Shown here piece after piece: positions 1 to 8,078 of a DNA stretch of 22,938 nucleotides. The stretch's first letter is position 1, and the number at the start of each line of letters is the position of its first letter. The notes beneath the pieces were generated by a model. The model searched no databases, was not told the origin of the DNA, and saw only the letters and a list, made by a program, of their open reading frames with translations. This stretch comes from CALKZN01 sp964633815. GTDB lineage: Bacteria > Pseudomonadota > Gammaproteobacteria > Arenicellales > Arenicellaceae. The DNA is taken from contig CAZWHW010000028.1 in assembly GCA_964633815.1 (NCBI GenBank), positions 1-22,938 on the forward strand, read 5' to 3'. Both the position numbers and the translations under genes were made by a program.

Positions 1-1123
1 CAGAAGGATCTTTTTGTTTGCCTGAAAAGTCTTGATCAGCAGGTTTAAAGGCAATAATGCGTAAAATTGCCATTTCAAAGCCACTTCGATAATCAGGTGC
101 TAAAGCTATATCACGCTTGGCAATCAGTGCAATTTGATAACAAAGTTGGATGTCTTCTGCAGAAATATTTTTTGCGAAGTTTTGATATTTTTCGATATCA
201 GTCACTTTGTAATTTAGCGAATCAGGTGCAATCTGTGCTAGTGAAATGATATGCAATTCCATCAATAATTGATCGAGTGCCATTGTAAAATCAGCAGCAT
301 AGGTCGCCATGCTCTGAATGGTTGTTAAAGCTGCTTCTACATCATTATTGATAATAGCGTTTAATAACTCATCCATATGGCTAGCCTTAACTGTGCCTAA
401 CATAGTTCTGACTGCCTCAGCATTGATTTCACCGCCGCCACCTTGAGAAATACCCTGCTCTAGTAAACTTAAACCATCTCGTAAACTGCCATCAGCCGCT
501 CTAGCAACTAAATCCACACCTGTTTCATCGAAACTAATATTCTCAGCTGTGAGTATTTGCTTTATTTGTTGACTGATTTCATCAGGCTGCAAGGCCTTAA
601 GGTTAAATTGCAGGCAACGTGACAAGACTGTTACAGGCAATTTTTGCGGATCTGTCGTGGCGAATAAGAATTTGACATGCTCTGGTGGTTCTTCCAAAGT
701 TTTTAGTAGTGCATTAAAACTACTTTTGGAAAGCATGTGAATTTCATCTATTAAATAGACTTTGACACGGCCTTGTGTGGGTGCATATTGAACATTATCC
801 AATAGCTCTCGCATATCATCGATACCAGTACGTGAGGCAGCATCAACTTCAATTAAATCAATGAATCTTCCTGAATCAATATTGACGCATACTGAGCATT
901 CACCACAGGGTGTCGAACTCATGCCTTGTTCACAATTTAGAGATTTAGCAAAAATTCTGGCTATCGTTGTTTTTCCAACTCCACGCGTGCCTGTGAATAA
1001 AAAAGCGTGATGGACACGACCACTATTTAGCGCATTCGATAATGCAGTGACTACATGGTTCTGTCCCATGACTTCACTAAATTTTTTTGGTCGCCATTTT
1101 CTGGCCAACGCCAAATAGGTCAT
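1..1123 (-). CDS. dnaX: DNA polymerase III subunit gamma/tau, 5' part (truncated by window edge)
   Basis: Clamp-loader ATPase of the DNA polymerase III holoenzyme; the tau/gamma subunits open the beta clamp and tether the polymerase cores. My translation gives about 374 residues starting MTYLALARKWRPKKF, and the rest lies beyond base 1. Visible motifs are Walker A GTRGVGKT (residues 45-52), four zinc cysteines C64, C73, C76 and C79, Walker B DEIH (126-129) and the SRC sensor motif (168-170). All are typical of DnaX AAA+ domains I and II, followed by the start of domain III. The ATG at 1121-1123 has a GAGG ribosome binding site 7 bases upstream. The part that would show the tau/gamma frameshift signal is outside the window. 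The ffs gene lies directly upstream in the same orientation. Confidence 0.97.
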   Translation of the reverse strand, partial: MTYLALARKWRPKKFSEVMGQNHVVTALSNALNSGRVHHAFLFTGTRGVGKTTIARIFAKSLNCEQGMSSTPCGECSVCVNIDSGRFIDLIEVDAASRTGIDDMRELLDNVQYAPTQGRVKVYLIDEIHMLSKSSFNALLKTLEEPPEHVKFLFATTDPQKLPVTVLSRCLQFNLKALQPDEISQQIKQILTAENISFDETGVDLVARAADGSLRDGLSLLEQGISQGGGGEINAEAVRTMLGTVKASHMDELLNAIINNDVEAALTTIQSMATYAADFTMALDQLLMELHIISLAQIAPDSLNYKVTDIEKYQNFAKNISAEDIQLCYQIALIAKRDIALAPDYRSGFEMAILRIIAFKPADQDFSGKQKDPS

Positions 1124-1144
1124 TCAAATTCCTCAAAGTTAAAA

Positions 1145-1258
1145 GCAATGCCAGCCGACCAGAACCTAGCACCCGAGTCGGTTGTTGCGGCTGCTCCCTT
1201 CCGGGCCTGACCGGGTTCACAACTTATCGTCACAAAGGAGACCAGCTGACATCACCAG
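1145..1258 (-). ncRNA. ffs: 4.5S signal recognition particle RNA (bacterial SRP RNA)
   Basis: RNA component of the signal recognition particle, which binds Ffh and targets nascent inner-membrane proteins. The minus strand carries the highly conserved apical core GGTCAGGCCCGGAAGGGAGC (about 1191-1210), including the GGAA tetraloop. The flanks fold back as one long hairpin: the 5' arm GTCAGCTGGTCTCC pairs with the 3' arm GGTTCTGGTCGGCTGGC. This gives an RNA of about 105-114 nt, as in E. coli. The exact ends are estimated from pairing and promoter position. It reads toward dnaX, an arrangement I recall from other gammaproteobacteria. Only a short T run follows, so no strong terminator is seen. 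Confidence 0.95.
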
Positions 1259-1263
1259 CTGTG

Positions 1264-1292
1264 ATTATACTGAAATGAAAATTCGCTGCCAG
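1264..1292 (-). promoter_or_regulatory. sigma70-type promoter of ffs
   Basis: On the minus strand a perfect TATAAT (1264-1269) is preceded by CTGGCA (1287-1292, 4 of 6 matches to TTGACA) with a spacer of exactly 17 bases. Transcription would start around 1256-1259, at the predicted 5' end of the SRP RNA. The promoter sits directly after the stop codon of the MFS gene, as expected for an independently and strongly transcribed stable RNA. Confidence 0.8.
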
Positions 1293-1294
1293 AA

Positions 1295-2467
1295 TTATGT
1301 ACGTAAAAATAAGTTAAAAATAAGCCCTAAAACAGTTGCAATTCCCATGACAATTGCACACAGAAGAAAAACCGTTTGCCCGCCTAGCGCTGTCCATAGA
1401 TAACCACTTGCCAAAGTGCCTACTGCTCCGCCAACTCCGAAGGTCAAGCTGGAATATAACGCTTGGCCTCGCACTTGAAATTTCCCCTTGAAATGCGCGT
1501 TGATCAATTGTGAAGCTGTTGAATGATAAAAGCCAAAACTGATCGCATGTAAGCCTTGAGCAAGAACTAACCAGAATAAATCATCTGGAAATTCTGACAA
1601 CATCCACCAGCGTAATGCAGTGATAGCAAAACAGCACAGTAATAATTTGAAAATATTAAAACGAATAAGTAAATGATGCGCAAACAAAAACACACCCACT
1701 TCCGCAATGACACCAAATGCCCACAAAAAACCTATCACAGTTTTGCTATAACCGTACCCTTCTAAATAGATAGAAAAAAAAGTATAAAACGGAGCATGAG
1801 TCATCTGCGTAACCATACCTAGTCCAAGCACTAATAATATTTGTGGATTTAAGGCATGAATGAACGAACCTTGTGTTTCGTTGACGGAATTATGATTAGG
1901 CAACTGTTTGAGGAAAAAACCATGTAAAGCCAAGATCAGAAATAATGTGCTAATGATTGGCAATAAGTATTGAATTCCAAAACTCTCAATCATCCAACCA
2001 ATAATGATGACACTAAGAATGAAGCCTATCGAACCCCAGACTCGAATTTTCCCATATTCGTGGCGACGTTCACCAAGATAGTTGTAAACAACACTTTCCA
2101 TTTGCGGTAGGACTGCATTCCAAAAAAAACTAAAAACAAATAAACACAATAAAATCGCCCAGAAATGCTGTGCAAAATTAAGTAAAAAAAACATTCCAAA
2201 GCAAGTAAATAAGGCAACTTGAGTCGTTTTGGATTGAACCCAATTATATTTGTCAGAGAAATGGTCAATAAAATAACCCCAAAAGTTAGGAGCTATGATT
2301 TTGGTGATCATTAACACGCTCATTAATAAACCAATATCCCTTGGCGAAAACCCTGATGATTCAAAATAAAGGGCAAGATAAGGAACGATCCCGCCTAATG
2401 CAGCAAAATAAAATCCATAAAAACTGCTTAACGTCCAACTCAGCGGCACATCAGTTCGAGCTGGCAT
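1295..2467 (-). CDS. MFS transporter, HcaT (3-phenylpropionate permease)-like
   Basis: A 390-residue inner-membrane protein with about 12 hydrophobic segments spread over its whole length, the usual size and topology of a major facilitator. The N-terminal stretch (SSFYGFYFAALGGIVPYLALYF) and the ERRHEYGKIRVWGSIGF loop between the early helices resemble the MFS_1-like group containing E. coli HcaT and the LacY relatives. The substrate cannot be read from sequence; HcaT homologues are often annotated as 3-phenylpropionate permeases on weak grounds. It starts with ATG 16 bases after the aroC stop, so it is probably co-transcribed with aroC. No catabolic gene for an aromatic acid is nearby, so that annotation should not be taken literally. 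Confidence 0.85.
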   Translation of the reverse strand: MPARTDVPLSWTLSSFYGFYFAALGGIVPYLALYFESSGFSPRDIGLLMSVLMITKIIAPNFWGYFIDHFSDKYNWVQSKTTQVALFTCFGMFFLLNFAQHFWAILLCLFVFSFFWNAVLPQMESVVYNYLGERRHEYGKIRVWGSIGFILSVIIIGWMIESFGIQYLLPIISTLFLILALHGFFLKQLPNHNSVNETQGSFIHALNPQILLVLGLGMVTQMTHAPFYTFFSIYLEGYGYSKTVIGFLWAFGVIAEVGVFLFAHHLLIRFNIFKLLLCCFAITALRWWMLSEFPDDLFWLVLAQGLHAISFGFYHSTASQLINAHFKGKFQVRGQALYSSLTFGVGGAVGTLASGYLWTALGGQTVFLLCAIVMGIATVLGLIFNLFLRT

Positions 2468-2483
2468 TTTAAAAAAAGATCAG

Positions 2484-3587
2484 CTATTGATTGGCAGGCA
2501 CAGTAGGAATGCCTGAATCTACATTCATATTTTGTGCTCTATGTCGCAAAGCATGATCCATTAACGTAATAGCTAACATAGCTTCAGCTATTGGTACCGC
2601 GCGAATACCAACACAAGGATCATGTCGGCCTTTGGTCACTACTTCTATTGGTTCACCTTGGGAGTTAATTGAATTTCCTGGGGTAGTAATGCTCGATGTT
2701 GGCTTCAAAGCAATGCCAACCACTATGTCTTGGCCAGATGAAATACCGCCTAAAATTCCACCCGCATTATTACTAGCAAAACCATCAGGATATATTTCAT
2801 CACGATGCTCAGACCCTTGTTGTTCAACTGCAGCAAAGCCTGCACCAATTTCCACGCCTTTAACCGCATTAATGCTCATCATTGCTTTGGCAATATCCGC
2901 ATCAAGTTCATTGAAAATAGGTGCTCCCCAACCAACAGGAACGCCGGTAGCAACAGTTTCAACACGCGCACCACAAGAATCTCCTTGTTTACGCAAACTG
3001 TTAATTAATTCAGCCATAGCATCAATTACGTTCACATCTGGACAATTGAAATCGTTCTGCCCTATTTGATCTTGATCAAGATTTTCAAGGTTTGCTTTAA
3101 CTGATCCGATTTGAGAGATATAGCCATAAATATTAATTCCAAATTCAGTGTTCAAGAACTTTTTTGCTATCCCACCTGCAGCGACAATCATAGCTGTAGT
3201 GCGTGCAGAAGATCGTCCACCACCTCGATAATCACGAACACCATACTTTTTAGCATAAGTGTAATCAGCGTGGCCCGGGCGGAAAGTGTCCATAATGTTG
3301 CTGTAATCTTTCGACTTTTGGTCGGTATTGTGAATGATCATACCGATTGATGTACCCGTAGTTTTACCTTCAAAAACACCAGATAAAATTTCAACCTCAT
3401 CAGCCTCTTTGCGCTGAGTTGTGTAACGAGATTGACCTGGTTTACGACGATCCAAATCTGGCTGTAAGTCAGCTTCGCTAAGTGTAAGACCTGGAGGGCA
3501 TCCATCAACAATGCAGCCGATCGCCTTGCCATGACTTTCACCAAAACTGGTCACTTTAAACAATTTGCCAAGACTGCTATCACTCAT
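2484..3587 (-). CDS. aroC: chorismate synthase
   Basis: Last step of the shikimate pathway: anti-1,4 elimination of phosphate from 5-enolpyruvylshikimate-3-phosphate to give chorismate, using reduced FMN; cytoplasmic. It has 367 residues (E. coli 361). The family signatures are present: FGESHG near residues 15-20, RPGHADYTY (103-111), RGGGRSSART (121-130) and GRHDPCVGIRAVP near 320-332. The ATG is preceded by AGAGGA with a 6-base spacer, a strong ribosome binding site. It lies between mrp/apbC upstream and the MFS gene downstream, all on the same strand. The short gap to apbC holds a candidate promoter. Confidence 0.98.
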   Translation of the reverse strand: MSDSSLGKLFKVTSFGESHGKAIGCIVDGCPPGLTLSEADLQPDLDRRKPGQSRYTTQRKEADEVEILSGVFEGKTTGTSIGMIIHNTDQKSKDYSNIMDTFRPGHADYTYAKKYGVRDYRGGGRSSARTTAMIVAAGGIAKKFLNTEFGINIYGYISQIGSVKANLENLDQDQIGQNDFNCPDVNVIDAMAELINSLRKQGDSCGARVETVATGVPVGWGAPIFNELDADIAKAMMSINAVKGVEIGAGFAAVEQQGSEHRDEIYPDGFASNNAGGILGGISSGQDIVVGIALKPTSSITTPGNSINSQGEPIEVVTKGRHDPCVGIRAVPIAEAMLAITLMDHALRHRAQNMNVDSGIPTVPANQ

Positions 3588-3642
3588 CTCTTTTCCTCTT
3601 TTGCATCATTGCTAATGCTGATCAAAATCTTTTATAGTTTGA

Positions 3643-3671
3643 ATTATAAACTTTCGTATCACTGCTGTGTT
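3643..3671 (-). promoter_or_regulatory. candidate promoter for aroC-MFS unit
   Basis: A perfect TATAAT lies at 3643-3648 on the minus strand in the 87-base gap between mrp/apbC and aroC. The hexamer 17 bases further upstream is AACACA, only 3 of 6 matches to TTGACA. The -10 box is good and the -35 box is poor, so this is tentative. Confidence 0.35.
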
Positions 3672-3674
3672 TAT

Positions 3675-4802
3675 TTATGTATTCGAAATTTCAATTTTTG
3701 GAAACAACGAGCGATAATCTTTCTTACGAGCAGCTAATTGTCCCGCAGTTCGCAAGGCAATGTCATGATAACGTTCTATTATCTCCAGCTCAGCAGGTAA
3801 GCATGTTTGTTTATCGTCAGCTTTAGCAACCGTTGGCACACCCGAATCAATCGCAGTTCTGATATGAATATCTAAAGGAATAGAACCTAACAAGGGCACA
3901 TCATATTCCTCAGCGAGTTGTTTACCACCACCTTGTCCAAAAATTGCTTCCTCATGACCACATTGACTACAGATGTGGCTACTCATATTCTCAATTACAC
4001 CAAGCACAGGCACATTGACCTTTTCAAACATTTTAAGTGCTTTACGCACATCAAGTAGAGCAATATCTTGTGGTGTTGTCACAACCACTGCGCCTGCTAA
4101 TGGCATTTTTTGGGCCAAGGTAAGCTGTACATCACCTGTGCCTGGAGGTAAATCCAGAATCAAATAATCAAGCGCTGACCAAGCGGTGCCTCTTAGCATT
4201 TGCTCTAAGGCTTGAGTAACCATTGGTCCACGCCAAATCATAGGAGTTTCTTGATCAATCATTAAGCCAATGGACATAATCTCCAAACCATAATTTTCTA
4301 ATGGCAACATCATTTTTTCAGCCATTTGCGGCTTGTCACTGACATTTAACGCGCGCGGCACACTAGGGCCATAAATGTCAGCATCAAGAATACCAACGTT
4401 AGCACCCTGTTTTTGTAATGATAAAGCTAAATTTACGGACACTGTAGATTTGCCAACACCACCCTTGCCCGATGAAATCGCAATAATATTGCCAACGTTA
4501 GGGATAGCTTGGACTGTATGATTTTGCGAAAATTGATTAATTTCACTGCTAAGGTTCAGAGTTAAATCAACCTTATCAATAGCTAAATTTTGCTGCAAAG
4601 CATTAGAAACAAGTTCAGTTAATTTCGAGTGGATAAGATTGACTGGATAAGATTTTTTTAGCGTAAGCTCTATACTATCTGTATGTAAGCTAAGGTCTAT
4701 TAAGGCTTTATTTTCAAGTAATCCAACTCCAGTAAAAGGATCTATAATTGTTGTTAAAATGTTCTGAATTTCTGCTTTAGAGTGATTATGATAGTTGCCC
4801 AT
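3675..4802 (-). CDS. apbC: Mrp/ApbC/NBP35-family P-loop Fe-S cluster carrier
   Basis: A ParA/MinD-like ATPase that carries and transfers [4Fe-4S] clusters to apo-proteins in the cytoplasm (Mrp in E. coli, ApbC in Salmonella). It has 375 residues (E. coli Mrp 369). An N-terminal DUF59/MIP18-like domain (about 1-85) is followed by the deviant Walker A SGKGGVGKST (111-120), DADIYGPSVPR (140-150), Walker B-like LILDLPPGTGD (214-224) and the cluster-binding CxxC at C278/C281. The gene diverges from xseA with 116 bases between the two starts. No clear Shine-Dalgarno sequence precedes the ATG. It complements the A-type carrier gene elsewhere in the window. Confidence 0.96.
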   Translation of the reverse strand: MGNYHNHSKAEIQNILTTIIDPFTGVGLLENKALIDLSLHTDSIELTLKKSYPVNLIHSKLTELVSNALQQNLAIDKVDLTLNLSSEINQFSQNHTVQAIPNVGNIIAISSGKGGVGKSTVSVNLALSLQKQGANVGILDADIYGPSVPRALNVSDKPQMAEKMMLPLENYGLEIMSIGLMIDQETPMIWRGPMVTQALEQMLRGTAWSALDYLILDLPPGTGDVQLTLAQKMPLAGAVVVTTPQDIALLDVRKALKMFEKVNVPVLGVIENMSSHICSQCGHEEAIFGQGGGKQLAEEYDVPLLGSIPLDIHIRTAIDSGVPTVAKADDKQTCLPAELEIIERYHDIALRTAGQLAARKKDYRSLFPKIEISNT

Positions 4803-4918
4803 AAGAAAAGTAATGTCGAATCAATAACTGGATGTAATCCTACCATAATGTGCTTAATTTTCTGTTCATAAATAGCCTATTTCGATAGAATTACACGATC
4901 AATTTCCCAAAAATATTT

Positions 4919-6256
4919 ATGTTTAGTAATTCACAAATTAATAACAAAAACAACGTTTACCAAGTTTCTGAGTTAATTAAGCAAATTCAGCACATGCTGG
5001 AAGCAAGTTATCGTTCTGTTTGGGTTGAAGCTGAAATATCCAGTTTGAGCAAGCCCAATTCAGGACATTGGTACTTTTCATTAAAGGATGAAAACTCACA
5101 AATTCGTTGTGCTATGTTTCGTGGGCAAGTTAATAGGAACGCCTATAAAGCCAATGAAGGTGATTTAGTTAGAGTGCGCGGCAAAGTGACTGTCTATGTT
5201 GCCCGTGGCGATATGCAAATGATTGTAGAACATATCGAACCTGCTGGCGAAGGCGTATTACAAAAACAATTTGAAGAGCTTAAAGCAAAACTTCAGCAAG
5301 AAGGCTTGTTTGCTCAAGAATTAAAAAAACCACTGCCACAACTACCTAAATCTATCGGTTTAATTACATCAGCAACTGGTGCAGCAATTAAGGATGTATT
5401 AAGCACTATAAAACGGCGTTTCCCTACTATTCCCGTACGAATCTATCCTGCAATTGTGCAAGGCAAAGAAGCTCCTCATGAGCTTATTTCGGCTATCAAA
5501 TTAGCAAATCATGATCAACAGTGTGATGTTCTCATTCTTAGTCGTGGCGGTGGTTCTATAGAAGATTTATGGTGTTTTAATGATGAGGGTTTAATTAGAG
5601 AAATTGTTTGCAGTGATATTCCTATTGTCAGTGCGATTGGGCATGAAGTTGATGTGACTTTGGCGGATTTTGCTGCCGACTTGCGAGCACCCACACCAAC
5701 TGCAGCTGCTGAAATAGTCACTCCCGACCGCAAAGAACTATTAGAACAATTAACCAATTTGAGTCACCGGCTCAGACAAAGCAAACAACGTTATTTTTCA
5801 AGATTGCATCAAAATGTCGATTGGCAAGCAAAGCGCTTACGGCACCCAAGGGCAATTATTCAGCAATATAAACAACGTTTAACACACCTTCAGGAAAGTC
5901 TTTCTCAATCACAGTTGCGCCAATTTAAATTAATACAAAATAATATTGTATATCTGCAACAACGAATCATTCAGAGCAGCCCTATTCAGTTAATTAAACA
6001 AAAAAGATCGTTAATAACTGACTTTGAGAATAAATTAGAAAAAAATATTCTGTCCTCATTAACAGATAAACAACAAAAATTGAAGTATTTACAAGGTCAA
6101 TTAACCGCACTTAGTTATAAACGTACACTCGACCGAGGCTATGCCATCATAAAAAATGATGCAGGTAATATTGTGACTCATTCGAAGCAACTTGATTCAG
6201 GTGAAGAAGTCAAAATCACCTTGACTGACGGCAACAAATCGGCAGTAATTAAATAA
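4919..6256 (+). CDS. xseA: exodeoxyribonuclease VII large subunit
   Basis: Large catalytic subunit of exonuclease VII, which with several XseB subunits degrades single-stranded DNA from both ends. It has 445 residues (E. coli 456). An N-terminal OB-fold (about 15-105) is followed by the nuclease core: LPKSIGLITSATGAAIKDV (142-160), LSRGGGSIEDLW (207-218), SAIGHEVD (238-245) and RAPTPTAAAE (256-265). A long helical/coiled-coil region and a C-terminal segment with LDRGYAI follow. It heads a plus-strand trio with the LytM-like and hydrolase genes. In E. coli xseA also lies close to der, so the neighbourhood is partly conserved. Confidence 0.98.
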   Translation: MFSNSQINNKNNVYQVSELIKQIQHMLEASYRSVWVEAEISSLSKPNSGHWYFSLKDENSQIRCAMFRGQVNRNAYKANEGDLVRVRGKVTVYVARGDMQMIVEHIEPAGEGVLQKQFEELKAKLQQEGLFAQELKKPLPQLPKSIGLITSATGAAIKDVLSTIKRRFPTIPVRIYPAIVQGKEAPHELISAIKLANHDQQCDVLILSRGGGSIEDLWCFNDEGLIREIVCSDIPIVSAIGHEVDVTLADFAADLRAPTPTAAAEIVTPDRKELLEQLTNLSHRLRQSKQRYFSRLHQNVDWQAKRLRHPRAIIQQYKQRLTHLQESLSQSQLRQFKLIQNNIVYLQQRIIQSSPIQLIKQKRSLITDFENKLEKNILSSLTDKQQKLKYLQGQLTALSYKRTLDRGYAIIKNDAGNIVTHSKQLDSGEEVKITLTDGNKSAVIK

Positions 6257-6273
6257 CTGTAAATCATCGACCT

Positions 6274-7170
6274 ATGAAAAACACCTTGTTAATGCTGTTC
6301 TTGATCAATTTATTGATTCGACCGATATTTGCTCAAGACACAAATTCAGATAAAACTAACCTTATACAAGATTCAGATACGATCAAATTACAGAAAATTT
6401 TACCTGGTAGCGTTCTCTATCTGAAAACAAATAAAGTTGATTATGATAATTATTGGGCCAAACTCGGCCAAATTCGTACTGTATTTATTCGTGGGAATGA
6501 GTTCGATGAAATCTATGCGGGTATTGATATCAATACTATTCCTGGTGAATACTTGCTAAGTGTCGAAACTTCAAAGAAACAATTAGCTACATATAAGTAT
6601 GTAGTGCCTATACCAAAAGAATCAATTTTTATTAACAATACGACTCGTTTTTTTGCAGGTGCTCCATTATCTGCTACAACAGATTTGAGTAAGTCTTTGC
6701 TATGGAGCAATGTTCCGCCTAAGTTTCCTTTGATTTTTCCGATTAAAGGTGAATGGTCCCAAACTATTGGGCATTTTTATGAGAAAAAATCAGAAAATTT
6801 ATCTAAAAATAAACAAAATGATTTTTCTGAGATAGGTGTTATTGATCATATTTCCATAGAACTTTCTAACCCCACTCCAGTTTTAGCTCCAAGCGATGCA
6901 GTATGTTTTTCTATTACATTTGACCCAGATCATGGTTATAGAGTAATTCTTGATCATGGCATGGGATTATTTAGTGAAATAACAGGTCTAAATAATTTAA
7001 CCATCTCTGAACAAGACCGAGTGAAACAAGGCGCTGTCATTGCTAGCTTTAATACAGCAGATTTTCTTGATAGCAATAACAATAATAAGCTTAACAACCG
7101 AACAGTGAGATGGCGTACATTTTTAAATAAATCTATCATCGACCCTTATCAATTAACACAATTTAAATGA
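6274..7170 (+). CDS. secreted LytM/M23-like protein with degenerate active site
   Basis: A 298-residue exported protein. Residues 1-20 form a signal peptide ending FA before QDTN. An N-terminal beta-rich region (about 35-115) precedes a C-terminal M23/LytM-like fold (about 155-298), recognised by GVIDHISIEL, TPVLAPSDAV, GYRVILDHGMG, DRVKQGAVIASF and the closing WR...IIDPYQL pattern. It resembles the M23 proteins found near xseA in other gammaproteobacteria such as Pseudomonas (recalled, not searched). The first zinc motif HxxxD reads HISIE (H192, E196). The middle histidine motif and the final HxH are absent, with NRTVRWR in the last position. It therefore probably does not cleave peptidoglycan and may act as a regulator, as EnvC and NlpD do. 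It follows xseA by 17 bases and overlaps the next gene by 4. Confidence 0.75.
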   Translation: MKNTLLMLFLINLLIRPIFAQDTNSDKTNLIQDSDTIKLQKILPGSVLYLKTNKVDYDNYWAKLGQIRTVFIRGNEFDEIYAGIDINTIPGEYLLSVETSKKQLATYKYVVPIPKESIFINNTTRFFAGAPLSATTDLSKSLLWSNVPPKFPLIFPIKGEWSQTIGHFYEKKSENLSKNKQNDFSEIGVIDHISIELSNPTPVLAPSDAVCFSITFDPDHGYRVILDHGMGLFSEITGLNNLTISEQDRVKQGAVIASFNTADFLDSNNNNKLNNRTVRWRTFLNKSIIDPYQLTQFK

Positions 7171-8036
7171 TTTCCTTCCAACATATTGTCGTCATTTCAA
7201 TAACATTATTACTAGCTGCTTGCGGAGGACCTCAGCATGCTAGAGTGCTTGACCCACACTATTCAGAACAAAGTCTGAGAAAACTCCGTTCTAATTATTC
7301 CACTCATACAATCAATAATTCGATTGTTAAATTACATGCCGTTAGCATTAAGGATACTGAGTCATACCCTGTAGTCATGATTCATGGCACGCCTGGGAAT
7401 TGGTCAACATTTTCTTTTATACTTGGAAATACAAAATTACAAGAACGCAATCACTTAATTTCTGTAGATCGCTTAGATTGGGGACAATCTCTTAATTCAA
7501 GCCCTAATAAGCAATCACCAGAATTTGAAGATCAAGTTGAAGCGATTGCCGCTATTATAAGAAGTACAACTGATAAACCGGTTATTTTAGTAGGACATTC
7601 TCTAGGCGCTTCACTTGTTCCTAGTGTTGCAATTAAGCATCCTGACTTGGTTCGCGGCATGATTATAGTAGCTGGCACCGTCGACCCAGATTTAGGCCAA
7701 CCTCGTTGGTTTAACAGAATTGCTAAATTAAAAATTGTACAATGGTTTATATCGGACGAACTGATAAATGCAAACCGAGAAGTTTATAAATTAAAACCCG
7801 GTTTAGCTGATGTTAAACCTGATTGGCAAAATCTTAATATTCCAGTAACTGTTATCCAAGGAAGTAAAGATAAATTAGTCGATCCCGAAAATGTTCAATA
7901 TGTCAAAAAACAATATGACAATAAGCAAGAGTTGCTCGACTTAGTAATTTTAGATAAATCTGGTCATTTCATTCCATGGGAGCATCCTAATGAAATTATT
8001 AAAGCAATTCAGCGAATGACAGATCGGTTTGAATAG
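7167..8036 (+). CDS. lipoprotein alpha/beta hydrolase
   Basis: A 289-residue predicted lipoprotein. The N-terminus ends in the lipobox LLAAC with Cys19 as the lipidation site, so it is anchored in an envelope membrane facing the periplasm. The alpha/beta hydrolase fold is clear: oxyanion-hole motif HGTPGN (73-78), nucleophile elbow GHSLG with Ser145, likely acid Asp235 in QGSKDKLVDP, and His267 in KSGHFIPWEHP. The triad looks complete. The substrate is unknown; esters or lipids are possible. Its ATG overlaps the stop of the LytM-like gene (ATGA), which suggests translational coupling and a related envelope role. It converges with der. Confidence 0.85.
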   Translation: MISFQHIVVISITLLLAACGGPQHARVLDPHYSEQSLRKLRSNYSTHTINNSIVKLHAVSIKDTESYPVVMIHGTPGNWSTFSFILGNTKLQERNHLISVDRLDWGQSLNSSPNKQSPEFEDQVEAIAAIIRSTTDKPVILVGHSLGASLVPSVAIKHPDLVRGMIIVAGTVDPDLGQPRWFNRIAKLKIVQWFISDELINANREVYKLKPGLADVKPDWQNLNIPVTVIQGSKDKLVDPENVQYVKKQYDNKQELLDLVILDKSGHFIPWEHPNEIIKAIQRMTDRFE

Positions 8037-8038
8037 AT

Positions 8039-8069
8039 TGCTATATTGAATTCACAGCTTCAATAAGCA
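8039..8069. terminator. convergent intergenic hairpin between hydrolase gene and der
   Basis: TGCT-A-TATTGAA and TTCAATA-AGCA form an 11-bp stem with one bulged A and an 8-base loop. It occupies the 42-base gap between two converging genes. Neither strand has a proper T tract right after it, so it is at best a weak bidirectional terminator or an mRNA 3' end structure. Confidence 0.5.
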
Positions 8070-8078
8070 TAGAAAAAA

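Noticed and set aside
2632..3069. Plus-strand open frame of 145 codons inside aroC
   Set aside because: It is antisense to a clear chorismate synthase gene and shows no ribosome binding site or recognisable domain.
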